A stretch of DNA of 64,000 nucleotides. It comes from Plasmopara viticola. Lineage: Eukaryota > Oomycota > Peronosporomycetes > Peronosporales > Peronosporaceae. Position numbers and translations under genes: made by a program. The stretch is taken from positions 248,001-312,000 of the forward strand of contig MBPM02000051.1 of assembly GCA_001695595.3 (NCBI GenBank), written 5' to 3'. Under the pieces are notes generated by a model. The model had not been told where the DNA came from. It worked only from the letters and a program-made list of their open reading frames with translations, and ran no database searches. Shown piece by piece: positions 25,004-36,849 of this stretch. Each line of letters opens with the position of its first letter. Within the stretch, counting starts at the first letter, position 1.

Positions 25004-28000
25004 CTCTAATTTGGCAAACGCAAAGTATGTTAGTAGAGACTCGCGTCGAATAGATATGTATATATGCAAGTTTTGCATTTTTAAGCGTACTACAGGCTCC
25101 AAGGATAGCGCACGAAACACCAGGTCTTTCGGAGGCTCAAGACCCACGTCAAGACTGAAACTTTTTTTGAGTCTGCGCACCTGTCATGGCTCTCGATTTT
25201 TATTCTCTGCTACAGCCAGGCCTGCGCCAAGCCTGCGCCATCAAACAAATAACATTTGAGACCCGTGTATGATCCTTACCTCTGAGATTTTGTTGGCTTT
25301 TAACTCGGCCAAAGACTGAGGAAAAGCAACTACTTGAGCTGTCAGTTGCCAACCATAAGGTCATCCATGACACTCAGAGATCAGATAAGTTTTGCATTTC
25401 CGGTCATCTTGCGGATCTCTACTACCGGCTATTGGTGGTGCATTTGTGGCACTGTGCTTCCAGTTTTGTTGACAGACCTACAAAACGAAACTTTGGCCAC
25501 CTGTGTATCCGCTTGCGAAACTTTGTTTGTGTCTGTAGAGCATTGTTACTTGCAGTCAATTCTGTGCTACCCAAATGCAGGGCTAAATTTTACTCGCTCT
25601 GCTTTAAGGATCTATGTTCCCGCTTTGCATTTTTTTGGCGCTACGCTACCCATCTGGCTAATGCTACTTGCTTGCGCAGATCAATTACAAACAGTTGGTA
25701 TTCCTATGCTACCTACCTATAGTAAAGAGCTTTACTACCATTTCGGCTTGCGGGCCTATTCACCTATGGTTAGTATCAACCTGTGAGGCTTCTCATACTT
25801 TAAAGGTATCTTTAGCAAGTTTTGGTACGTGGTGCAGCTACCAAAGCTTAAATCCCTATGAGGAAGGTTACAATGACGGCGCCGTTGTGGTGCCTTCTAT
25901 TTCATCTCGGCCTTACCCAAAATTGCTTTTCAAAGACGTTATTAGGTTTTAAAAGAGGGTATGACTCCCTTTATCCCGGTTGTGCGGAATTGGACGCGTT
26001 CTTTTAGTGCCAATTAGACGACACTTGACAATGTCAAGGACAAGAGACGACTCTGTGGTCAAGCATCGGAGCCAGATCAATTGAACTTAGTATCTATTCA
26101 GCCTAAGAAACGTCTGGAAGTGTCCCATTACACAGTTAAATGAAATCGACCTTCTTTCGCGCATATCGCATGAAGTATCCGTTATCTTATTTTCGTTGAC
26201 TGCAGTCATTTGCCGACGCGCGAAGTTTTTCAATGTGTTAGATTAAGAATGGATCTTAACAATCTCGATCACCAAAGTATGCGGCACTCTTCTATTCTTA
26301 CGAAAGCTGTAAAGCTGTAAAACTCTCTGGAATTACGTTCCTGAGATTTGTACTCACCGTGAAAGATTTGGAAGAGCACTCCATTTTTACTGATGACTAA
26401 CAATCCTCTGGCTCTAAAAAAGGGCTTTTGCCAGCGGTTCTTCTGATCTCTTATATGGAATAAAGATCTGCTTTGTCAGCCTATTACTGGACAGCATAGG
26501 TCATATTATTTTGCTTGCCAGAACATAGGGGCGGATGTTGCTTTGGTCGTTAGTCTTAGGTGAATCTGAGATAACGAGCTACCGACAACATCCTGTATAC
26601 TGTACAACTGTCCATGTAGACAGTTGGAGAAAATATATTAGAGACATATTTTGGATAGTTTACTTATCTTCATTGTCTGCACTCAATAAAGGAGTGCGAG
26701 GGGACCATCGTCTGGCCATCTCAGAAAATAGTCTTCTTGACGCATTCAAGGTGACGATTCCCCTGTTATGGAGTCCATCAATTTCGTTGAGTCATGAATA
26801 CGTTCATGAAGACTGTGCCAACCTTGCTTATGGGCTTGGAAGCGTATGCGTCGAAGAAGCATGATTTTACATGTCAAAGTTTTCTTCATCTGCTTTCAGG
26901 ACGCAAAATACTTGGATGAGGTAGTTTTACAAATGAATGCCTAGCCCTAGATCGTCCTACCCGACAGAAGAACGCACGTAAAGCACACCAGATCGTATGT
27001 ACTTATAGTCGCTTTGAATGCCAGTTTAATTATTTCGATTTAAAAAAGTTGAAATTTTCAAAGAAGTGAATATGAGATTTCCTTCCGCAAAAGGCGCTGC
27101 CATTCTAGGGTATAAAGTTTGCTCGTTAAGTTAAACGCCGTGACGCGTCCCAGCTACTTAGCAACCTTGAGAGTGATTTTTGAGGCCCATAAAAACATCA
27201 GTTTCTCCGAATAGCATGAAGTGCGCGTCCGACAGATTAGGAAAGGGTGTCCAATCCATTCAAGGACATTTGCAAGGGTTACAATGGACATTTTCACGCG
27301 TAGTTAATTTATTACAATGTGGTATCACGTTTGATACGGGCACTCACTACCTTGCACAAAGGGAATGGCATAATTTGCGGGTAAGCAAATGCTCACAATC
27401 TTTGGTCTTGAGGATCTAAAATGTGCAGTAATCTGCGTTCAAGGAACTGATTTATTCATATATGCTTTAGTCCTTCTTCTTATTTTTAAGAAGCGACTAA
27501 ATCCATTACCGCGCTTATGGTATAGATTTGAATAGCATTTGAAGTATTTCGATATAAAATAAGGTTCCGCAGTGTACAACTTTCTATAAAAAATCTCTTT
27601 AAATCGGAAGGTAGTGACTTTAACCCAAAAACGCGGCCAATATATATATATTTGTTACGAGAACTCACGCACATACCTTCAACACACAAAATTCCAAAGT
27701 TTGCGTCTGCCTTATACTGGTGAGTCTTCTCCTAAGCTTGATAGACAAAGCAAGTTCTGTAGGAATACAACCTCCTCTGCAATCAGGGAGGCGCGCGTAC
27801 CGTTTGCATTCGCCATGTGGTCCACATACATCTCTATCCTAAGCGCCCCCTTCACCACTCCGACAGCATTTGAAGAAGGCGTTTAATAACGACAATGTCG
27901 ACGAAGCGTATTCACTGACCAAGTACAAGCCCAAAAAGCTCGTCAGACTTACAAATGTCGCTTGGTCCATAACAAGGTTGACAATTTTTTTCCCGCTTAC

Positions 28001-28071
28001 ATGGGTACGAGTATTTAAAAGACTGGCAAGATGAAGATAATATTTTTCTAAATGGCACAAAATACTACTAG

Positions 28072-28172
28072 TGGCGTAGTACGCGTGAGCAGAAACACGA
28101 AGTCTACGTATGACGGTGTACGCGTGAGTAGTTAGAGGAAGGCTAAATTTAGCGTAGTACGTGTGAATATAT
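28072..28172. repeat. Three imperfect copies of a GTACGCGTGAG motif
   Basis: GTAGTACGCGTGAGCAG (about 28075), GGTGTACGCGTGAGTAG (about 28115) and CGTAGTACGTGTGAATA (about 28153) recur at intervals of about 40 bp. This is a small degenerate minisatellite of unknown role. Confidence 0.6.
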
Positions 28173-29727
28173 ACAAAAAGGCTGCGCTCAAGTGGCAGCA
28201 TGAAGGTCAAGCGAAAGTCAAAGTTTGTAAATGACGAAAAGAAGGCTACGCCTGACGCGACACAAGCAAAAAGATACCGTTCATATATCTAAACCGGTCT
28301 AATCACAACGACGAAGCGCAGGTGTCGTTCTCGGCATGTTTAGAGCGTCGTGGTTTGACCTTTAACTGCTCATAATTTGATTTGCCCAACATGCTTCGTG
28401 AACACCTACAAGTTTATATTTAGCGTACCGACAGTCTACAGTATTAGCTTTCATTATACACTGTTAGAGAGTTAGACGAAAGTAATTGGGAAGGCACTTG
28501 ACTTTCGCCAGGTACTAGCGCAAATTGAGAAGTCCACTAACATTTATTAAAATGTCCGTTAAACGATAAAAAGAGCTATTATGGGTATCACATGGCCAAA
28601 GCAGGCCATGTCAACGAGCGGTACGCTGATTAGCGTATCGTGCGAGCCACTCGTTGCGCGACATTGACGAAAAAATAGACAGCTTTTTTTTAAGCAATCT
28701 TTGTGCGGCCCTATCGATAGCGTTTACCTTTTCTTAAGAATATTCAGTTTCTCAAGAAACCTATTGAAAAAGTGGTTTCAATCCAGTCCATGGACGTCTG
28801 TCGGCGTTTGCAACTATAGTTAGAAGTACTTTTTTACCAAAAAAAACACTTACGATTTGTTAGGCCCATAGAAGGCTTCAGGCCTTGCTCCACCCGGAAT
28901 CAACAAAGGTTTTTACTTTCGTTGGCAAAAAGTTTAATTTGTTGTTTTGATAAGCTTAAATTCACTCATCTAAAAAGTGCACCAGATCCGCTAAAGTATC
29001 ACGTTGATTGATTGGAAGTCAACTTCCGGGCACGGAAATGATGTCACTGCCTCCATACCCTGTCGTGCAATCCAAAGGCCGAGCATCAATTGGAAAGCTT
29101 CCATAGTTCTTGATCTCAATGGTTACGGCCTTTGAATATTTTGCCGGAGCCGGTCAAAAGTTTTTCGAGCTGTGTGCAGTTAAAAAAACGCTCCGCTTCT
29201 CATCCCCTCACGACGCTTGTAAAAGATGTATTTTTCTTGCTTTATTACGTGCTCCACATAGGCGTGCACTTGTTTGTTCTGAAGAGGCTGCTCTTGTCTT
29301 GTCTCTACACCTTAACCCTGAGAAGCAGCATCTCTTCCATACGGGCTTAAAGTTTCTCTCGGACGAGTCTGTAGCAATTTTGCCGCGGCTTCTTCGGAGT
29401 AAACCCGGATTTTAAAGAAAGACGCGAGCTCCATTTTCTTAACCATTTGACTCATGAGCTTTTCGCTCGGATTGTGGGATCGTCCACTCCACGTCTGAGC
29501 GCATGTCCACGGTCTGTGTCGAGAAATAATTTCTCTTCGTAGTGAACGCCAGGCTTGGTCGGCTTAAAATGCCCAACCTCTTAGGTACGTGTTTCCTCAG
29601 TCTTATCGTTATTAAATTGGTGTTGGGATGAAGTCCATCTGTTGCCATACGTTCTCTTTTACTAGCCATATCAGCAAGGTAGAATACGTGATGCAACGCT
29701 CTCGGGACGGAATGAAGGCACTTAAGG

Positions 29728-29765
29728 ATTCATGCTCTTGATTTCAGAATTCATGCTCTTGATTT
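29728..29765. repeat. 17-bp direct repeat, period 21
   Basis: ATTCATGCTCTTGATTT occurs at 29728-29744 and again at 29749-29765. It lies about 80 bp upstream of retroposon copy B. Confidence 0.85.
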
Positions 29766-29843
29766 ATCTAGGCATCTTGAAGCTTTTAGAAAGTCTCTCG
29801 GACTGGCTAAATTTTTATTTGTGTTCGTACTATCGAAATTTTT

Positions 29844-30166
29844 CGGAAAAGGTTGGGGTGGCGCCCTCCTTCCAAGCGCGGGGGCTAAATGCTCGCGCGC
29901 TTCGGGCAGGTGCTCTCGGGCATCTGCAGGTCTCTAACGAGTCTCACCCTCGACGCGACGGTCTCCAGCACCAGGGCGCCACCTGGGCTCTTACCAAGTC
30001 AGAAGTACACAAAATAATGGAAGACCCTCACGGCCTCGGTGCTGGCTGCACTGTCCGCCGAACGAGACTCGACGTATGCGGACACCACTCTATGCCTTGG
30101 ACTAGCCATAGAGCCTAGCACGTGCAGAACTTGGCAACGCGATAACGTAATACAATACAAAACAAT
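29844..30166 (+). mobile_element. LINE-derived short element, copy B
   Basis: Full-length short copy in plus orientation, starting CGGAAAAGGTTGGGGTGGCG and ending in a TAATACAATACAAAACAAT tail. The target-site duplication is ACTATCGAAATTTTT (29829-29843) against ACTATCGGAATGTTT (30167-30181), 15 bp with two mismatches, so this insertion is older than copies C, E and G. The internal junction reads TCAGAAGTACACAAAATAATGG. It shares with copy E a deletion in the 3' region (GCCATAGAGCC in place of GCCAGACTGAGCC), marking a common source subtype. Confidence 0.9.
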
Positions 30167-30181
30167 ACTATCGGAATGTTT

Positions 30182-31440
30182 ATCAAATGATCGTATGAGT
30201 CTGAGCAATGAGCGACTAGTGTGATAGGATAGATACTGAGTCTTAATAGCTATCTCTCCTACAAACTTGCTAGGAATGACTTGCGTTATCTCGCAGAGCC
30301 TCTTCAGGTAGAAACGTGTTTTTAAGAAGCAAGTGCCACGTGAATTTGATTTATTATGTAGCTTTACGTTAAACGCATCAGATACTCTCGTGCACACTAC
30401 ATTGGCTTCTAGCGTCATCTATGGTTGTATCTAATCAAGTAGTTTCAACACTAATCCGCCAGCGCTGAAAAGATCCTTGGCGATGCCGATTGCCGTACAT
30501 ATCTCACGAAATTAAGCTGTTTCCAAAGCCTTTGTCCGACGACTACGCCACAGATGGTTGCTTCTGCTGACGGTTCCGACGAATTTATTTTAGTTTCGAA
30601 AAATGATTCTATAAACTTTGGTGAACTTTCAGCGATACTGAAAAGCTGATCCACGATTCAATCGTTTGCATTTTTTGCTTACGAAGCAGTGATAATGAAT
30701 TGTCACCTCGCTGTATCATTTAACCCCGACAATGGTAGCGAATGGTCGTGACCGGCAGGCTTGCTGGGGGCGGCTATTACGCCATATAATCACATTACCT
30801 CAAAGAATACGCACGGCAATATACATGAAAGTCTGTGTTACATAATTTTAGCTCAGGAAGCAAGGCCCTAATATTCCATCCAGATGGAAACCACGAGGCC
30901 TTATTGGTTGAGAATGATATAGGATGTCTAGAAATCCAGATGGAGTACAGGGAAGCACTAGGTTTTAGAATGGTAGTGGTGCATGGCTGCAAGCCACCTG
31001 TACGGTTGTATCAAGACAACATCCGTAAGAGCTCTCCATTTAATATTATGTATTTTTTGCCTTAAACGACTAACAGTTCTTCTTCGCCGACAACGCCTCA
31101 CTTACCGCCTACTTTCTGATCAACAACCTCCCTCCAAAGAAATATTCTCCGAGACTGTACTATAACATCGCTCACAATTCTGTCACAATTCGCTGTCTTT
31201 GGGGTAGCCAAGACATCACACAGCCGAAAACTCGGGTGAATAATTTTCGGTGTTTCTCGCTCGATTGGTCGTGAATAGATCTGGAACTGCTTTCGTATAT
31301 TGCCGATAACCGACAATGTATCTCAAATTAGTTATCTCATGTGGCTAGGACATGTCAACGGCTTGCGTAGCAACTTGACTAATCGCACTTGCGATGCTGG
31401 GTAAAGTAACAAAAGAAATGCACTTGCTGTTTGTTGAAGC
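30182..31440. other. Intergenic, nothing recognised
   Basis: Only short frames without motifs occur between copies B and C on either strand. Confidence 0.5.
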
Positions 31441-31452
31441 ATAACGTCACCA

Positions 31453-31781
31453 ACTTCGGAAAAGGTTGGGGTGGCGCACTCCTTCCAAGCGCGGGGGCTA
31501 AATGCTCGCGCGCTTCGGGCAGGTGCTCTCGGGCATCTGCAGGTCTCTAACGAGTCTCACCCTCGACGCGACGGTCTCCAGCACCCGGGCGCCACCTGGG
31601 CTCTTACCAAGTCAGAGTTAAACAAAACAGTGGAAGACCCTCGAGACCTCGGTGCTGGCTGCACTGCCCGCTGAGCGAGACCCGACGTATGCAAACACCT
31701 CTCTATGCCGTGGACTAGCCAGACTGAGCCTAGCACGTGCATAACTTGGCAACGCGATAACGTAATACAATACAATACAAA
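31453..31781 (+). mobile_element. LINE-derived short element, copy C
   Basis: Plus orientation, with a perfect 12-bp target-site duplication ATAACGTCACCA at 31441-31452 and 31782-31793. It starts at the TTCGGAAAAGG family end and finishes with TAATACAATACAATACAAA. The internal junction is TCAGAGTTAAACAAAACAGTGG, the subtype also seen in copies A and D. The 5' third has two strong predicted hairpins: AAGCGCG (31487-31493) with CGCGCTT (31509-31515), and GCAGGTGC (31519-31526) with GCATCTGC (31533-31540) around a 6-nt loop. Confidence 0.92.
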
Positions 31782-31793
31782 ATAACGTCACCA

Positions 31794-33979
31794 GTGAGCT
31801 CGACAATAGAAATATTGTCCATGTTTATTTGCTTTTGCTCAGTTCATATCGAATTGAAGCAAATTCTTAGAAAAAGGTGTGCGTAATTTTGGATGTATGA
31901 TGCGCTTTTTTAGAAACAAATTCCCGAAGTCCTAAGTTAAGTATTTGCATAGATCCCGCATGGATAAAAAATCAATTAGACGACTAGTAAAATCATAGGA
32001 CAGACATAATAAGGTCACTAAGATCTGAAGCATACAGTCTGGAGATTACTCCAGTTTTCGTTTCGCTTGTGAATCTATAATTGCTTGCTAATACCCGTCT
32101 TTGTCCTTTCATTCTATCAGCAGCTTTGTTGTCTTGGTGTATTTCAGTAAAGTGTTAACCTCCAGATTTTACTCTTGACCAGCCTGCTCAATGTCTCTGA
32201 GAGTCTTTCTTAGCTTGCACCATTTTGATCGGTTGAACTCCGTTAAGCCTTTAGGCTGACGCGCGATCGGTCCAGCTTTGACGAAAGCCTTGTGTTCACC
32301 GTCTTAAGGTACTTGCAAGACCATTGGGTCACCCACGAACTACCTTTATATGCTAAATCACGAGTTATTTGGCAACAACGTATCCGCTTCATTTCGATTT
32401 GACACGAATGACAAAACTGGACTTTTTGGCTTTAAAGATAATAAAAACTTGTTTGTGTCGCTTGCTCGCAGTTTGACTATTTTTGTGGTTGGTCTTTTCA
32501 CGTCAAATTGCTCCTCTGATGCTCAAGCTTTCTCCAAGCTGACGGACACGCTGATTACTTCGTTTTAAGTTGTATATGTTGTACTTATGACCGCGATGTT
32601 TCTCTGACAAAGATCTGTTCGGATCGGCAAGGTCTTTTCAAAGCATTGGCACCAATAATGCTGCCGATCTGACGACAATTACACAATCGCCATTTCTTAT
32701 CAACTCAAACACAGGCATCCGACCTTTTTAAAGCATTTGATTGCTCCACAAAAATATTTTCTAACTGTAAAACACTTTGTGTTGGACCGATTCAAAGTGG
32801 CTTGGCAATCGGAAGCATTCTTAGTGGATACACTCGAAATGTGTTTTTATTCAGGTATCAGAATTACGTACTTCCTGCCTGAGGTCTAGATGGAGTTCCA
32901 CATCGAATGTGCGGCGTTATAGCCTTCATTGAGACCCTCTCTTTGTCTGCGTGCAAACGCGCAGACTTTGCATGCGTAATTTTATAAAGCACGAAACCGT
33001 TTGCTTGTAGAAAGGGTGCGCAGTTGGCATCAACAATAGTACGGTGGTGCGTTTGATTACGCCATTTTAGTGGTGCGCTTTGGGTGCCGCAAATTCACGG
33101 CAATTATTTCTCACTGAACAGTGCTGGTCATATTTCACTTCAACTATCAAGAATTTATATTTTTGTTCTATTTAGCTTCGCAGATTGTCTCTTGACAGCG
33201 TTCATATAGTCTCGAAAGCAGCGGACTGTCTCACCTTTTTGCCGGACAAGTTAAAGTGTTGTGTAGCCTCACGTTTCAAGCGCATATTAGACATTCTCCG
33301 TAAGCTAGAATTTGTGCCTCGTGCTGCTCAGACGTCAACAATTTCGCCACAAGGATACTTGCCATACGATAGTGCCAACTTCAGAAGGATGTTCCGAGAC
33401 TTGGCTTTGTACACTTATCATCAATTCGTATTTGTTGTCTAACCATTATTTTCTTTCTAATCGATTTAATCGGCTGATTGGACATGTAACACAGTCGCGA
33501 TAGAATTTCATCATAGTCGATCGTCGGACGAGGCTGAGGCGCAAGCGGTGCGAAGCCGTGAAAGGAGGAGGAGTGTTTGTTGATTAAGCAAATCGAGAAG
33601 TGATATCAAATGGGAAGCTCGTATAAATTATTTACTTGCCACAGCCTAGCTGGTGGCTTTCAGCCATCTATTGCTACCAATGTAATGGCTATCATTGCTC
33701 TCCAACTGGCTTGTTGCACATCCTAGAGTATTTTCAGCCAATAAGGTCTCTTGATATTTAATGGTTATGGGACATCTGAACTTTCTTTTGCTCTAAAACT
33801 GCATAATCGCTTAATCGTATTAATAGTACTGATGCATATGCATTTTGGGAATATCAAGATTGCGCTAAAGCTGTTACTGGCATAACTGTCGGTGAGACGA
33901 TTCCGTCACACGACCTCTTTTCAAGAAGATGCTCTTTATAATGCTAGGGTTCATTCTTTTGTTTTTCAATAGAGGTCGG
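31794..33979. other. No gene recognised; may include decayed gypsy flank
   Basis: No motif is seen. The stretch lies directly downstream, in element orientation, of the chromodomain remnant, so part of it may be the 3' LTR side of that element, but I could not identify LTR ends. Confidence 0.4.
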
Positions 33980-34380
33980 TGAGTAAAAATCTGTTTTAGA
34001 TTCTCTACGGGCTCCCAAGTGGCTTCCTTCCCGGTTTCACCAAACATCTCGACTTTGAGCTGTATGTTACCCTTGTACTTGCGATGCCAAATTACGGCTG
34101 CAACGAGCTATCCCTCGGATCCATCGACCAACGTGACTTCGTTCAGCTTTACGCTTGGCGTCTTTGCAATACGGCTCCAGAATCGAAGTGTGGAATTTTG
34201 GATGCACCTTCAAGCCCTTCGATAATTAAAGCTCATTGGTATCTCGCGGAACTTTGTTCACGATCGAAAATGAGCCAATATATCTTGGCGCGATCTCCTT
34301 TCGACGAATATTTCTTCTTTCGTCCAAAAGCACCAAAGCGCCAACTGGAAAGTCTTAGACAAGTCTTTTTTTTGTAATAA
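33980..34380 (-). pseudogene. gypsy integrase C-terminus plus chromodomain, broken
   Basis: The minus strand reads FPVGALVLLDERRN, then PRYIGSFSIVNKVPRDT, then after a stop GLKVHPKFHTSILEPY, the standard integrase C-terminal segment of chromoviruses. In a shifted frame it continues as LVAAVIWHRKYKGNI and then FGETGKEATWEP, a recognisable chromodomain ending (consensus ...ATWEP). Internal stops and at least one frameshift show it is dead. Confidence 0.75.
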
Positions 34381-34609
34381 TAGTGATTCACTCAGCCGGT
34401 TTCGTGCAGCCTTAAGTAACGTTCCTTGACGTAGAAGAAACTTTTGTGCTGATTTTTCAGGTTATAAAATTTGGAATGTGACGTCACATCATCCGGCGCA
34501 TAAAGAACATTTCCCAGATTTAAGTATAGAGAGTACGCGTCAGTTATAGACTATCTCAGCCAAATGCAAAGAAGTCATCTCAGTCATTCTATGCTGGGTT
34601 GACGAAACC

Positions 34610-34930
34610 TCAGAGGTAATTGTAAATAGAACATTGCGTTTGTCCGTCCGTTTGCGACCTAGAACCCGAAGCCAAAATGTGTTGCGTTCTCACAGCAGAC
34701 ACGATTGCTTGCCATAAATTGGATGTGAACTGTGTGTCTCGGTCGGACACAATGTTCTTTGGTATGCCATATTTCTTCATATTTTTCTCTATGAAGACGT
34801 ATGCAATCTCCCCAGTACTTTCCGTTATCTTCGTAGCGATGAACACAGCCCTTATTGTCAAGCGATCAGCAATCGCGATGACGGCAATAAAGCTACTTTT
34901 GTTCGACGGTAAAGGCACGATGAAGTCCAT
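34610..34930 (-). pseudogene. gypsy integrase core fragment
   Basis: About 106 codons are open: MDFIVPLPSNKSSF, then VIAIADRLTIRAVFIATK with the first catalytic Asp region, then GIPKNIVSDRDTQFTSNLW with the second Asp, and GSRSQTDGQTQ, the usual region before the catalytic Glu. It stops soon after, so the Glu segment and the remainder are lost. Confidence 0.85.
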
Positions 34931-35079
34931 TTAATCGTCGACCCCTTTCTGTAAAAGCCCCCAGACTTTTGCTCAGTCTAAGGGAGTAGATAGATACTCA
35001 ACAAGACCATCTGGGGCAGAATCAGAGGTTAGATGCGATATCTGATTCACGCAATTGAACTTAATAGTAACCCTAGAGT

Positions 35080-35400
35080 ATGTTCTTGCACGAGAACCAA
35101 TAATCTCCGAACATAGCGTCAAAGGTGTCTTCTTTACGCTACACCGGTACAGCCGACAAGATCGTCACTATACTTTGCTGACAATAATTGGACGCTCTGT
35201 GCGAAATACTGTGTTCGCATACTTGCGTAGCTTTTCGTACGCCGGAATATCCTTAAGCGAATTCCATCCTTGTTTCTTGAAGCACTCAGCCTACTTAGAA
35301 TCATGCGGGTTGACGACGAAGATAACTTTAATGCTTTTGTCGTGACGCAACATTCTCAAAATCTGATAAGAAGAAAACAGCTGCATCATTCCTTGACCAC
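35080..35400 (-). pseudogene. gypsy pre-RT fragment
   Basis: The minus strand shows MLRHDKSIKVIFVVNPHDS, then after a stop SLKDIPAYEKLRKYANTVF, then RKEDTFDAMFGDYW in a shifted frame. The middle and last phrases closely match those in the second fragment near 40 kb, so both derive from related elements. Confidence 0.6.
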
Positions 35401-35489
35401 CATGGTGGCCTTGTTGCTGATAGTAATCGAAAATTTTGCGGCTTAACTTATTCTAGCCTTGTATTGTCTAGCAGTCCATATGGAAAGAC

Positions 35490-35870
35490 GTTATCTATGC
35501 GGCTTTGGTCGATTTGTCGTATTGATGAAAGAAGACATGCGCCGTTTAGTCCAGATAATATCCGGATTTTGATCACGAAGCCACATTATGCCGATGGTAA
35601 CATCCTTATTTTCAGGAACAGGCATGACTTGGAACGCTCCCGATATTTTAGGAAAGGCAGGTATCTGCAACTTCATGTGCACCGTTTATCGAGTGCGGTT
35701 GAAAACCTGGTCGTAACTAAGGTCGACTTGCGTCATCTCACCCTTGATTTCTTCGAGCTCAAGCGGCTCCACCAAGTCTTCAGATACACCGTTAAGACTA
35801 CTGATATTGTCGATGAAGACGGTTATGGATCGCTCTTGAGCCCCTGCTTTAAGGATAGCATATAGTGCAC
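35490..35870 (-). pseudogene. gypsy aspartic protease region fragment
   Basis: The minus strand includes VEPLELEEIKGEMTQVDLSY followed, after stops, by DVTIGIMWLRDQNPDIIW. The latter matches the DVILGMPWLxxHNPxIDW motif that follows the retropepsin active site in gypsy elements. It is interrupted and non-functional. Confidence 0.65.
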
Positions 35871-36449
35871 CTCTAATGAAGCGATGCGCTTACTTACGTT
35901 AAGGAACCGTACACTGCGGCGATATGAGGCCGACAACACCGCAATTGTTGCGTGCTGTCGTTTAGTTTAGTCGTAGGTCTCGTACTCCCTCACTCAAAGC
36001 GCTTTTGTTTTTGAGGTCGTGACTTGTTCGCATGATAGCCTGATTATGTAGGCACCATCTTGAACGACCTCGCCTATATACGATTTAATCTAGTTGAGTA
36101 ATGGCCAATTCGAAGATATAGGCAACCTCACTGGCTTCCTGGAGCATACTCGAATTCGCTTCCTTAATCTTCTATGTGGCTTCTTCGCGTAAATATTTTT
36201 AGAAAAGAACTGCTATTCCAATTCACTTAGTTTAGTTCAGGTTTGGACATCGAGTCCTGCAGTATAAAGCCATAACCATGATAGTTTTTCTTTGTTTCAG
36301 GTGAAAATCTGCTTCCGAAGATCAGACTTGACATTCTTAAGCCCGAAGCGTGTGCACATCTGAGCTATAAATAGTGCTTATGTCTTGTGCACGTTCATGT
36401 GCTCGCATTAGGCGATTTATGCACGGTTATCATTTAGTACGGATTTGCA

Positions 36450-36640
36450 TAGATTACTTGATAGGCGTCACAAAGTCTGACGGCTCTGTTGTCATCAAGT
36501 GGCGCTTATCGGTGCAGTACTGTTCCGTTGCGAGTATCCATTGTTCAATTTCTCCGCCAAACCTATCTTCCTTGACAGAAGGATCTTTTTTTGTTTTTCT
36601 TGCATCTTGATGCAACCAGAAATCCGAAGCGCTCATTTGC
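36450..36640 (-). pseudogene. Gag-like fragment
   Basis: A 60-codon piece reads EDRFGGEIEQWILATEQYC, resembling the gypsy Gag capsid-start pattern in which a target fragment is followed by xIExWLxxxEQY. It is assigned partly because it lies upstream of the protease remnant in the right orientation. Confidence 0.5.
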
Positions 36641-36849
36641 CTGTTGCATATTGACTAGCATTTAAGTTTGTGAATTTTGTTTTCGATCCCCAGTTTTTAT
36701 GTAGGTAATTTTTCAAAGTCCGCACGTATTTATACCAAACACATGTTTATTTGCTGAAGGAAATATGTCGTCTAGTTTAGCCGGTCGCCAGTGGACTTTA
36801 AGCAGCTTGTGTATGATGAAGCTAACCGAGAAACTTACATTAAGTACCC

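Larger units (their letters stand above)
25004..29843. other. Gene-poor stretch, no recognisable gene
   Basis: I recognise no domain on either strand. The longest open frame (about 25.33-25.79 kb, plus) lacks a proper ATG near its start and has no motif. Minus-strand frames at 29.1-29.7 kb look like decayed polyprotein but cannot be named. Confidence 0.55.
33980..36640 (-). mobile_element. Decayed Ty3/gypsy chromovirus remnant
   Basis: Fragments of a gypsy polyprotein occur in the right order on the minus strand: a gag-like piece (36640-36450), an aspartic-protease-adjacent piece (35870-35490), a pre-RT piece (about 35400-35080), an integrase core (34930-34610), and an integrase C-terminus with chromodomain (34380-33980). 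Each is broken by stops and frameshifts, and most of the RT and RNase H is missing or unrecognisable. The order and the terminal chromodomain fit the chromovirus branch. LTRs were not found. Confidence 0.75.

Noticed and set aside
25334..25786. 150-codon plus-strand open frame with several hydrophobic segments
   Set aside because: No ATG at the frame start, no recognised membrane-protein family, and no neighbouring exons in frame.
29844..30118. Open frames inside the short retroposons encoding repeated ...GLNARALRAGALGHLQVSNES...
   Set aside because: They recur only because the element recurs; the frame is not that of the parent LINE protein over its 3' part, and differs by frameshift between copies.
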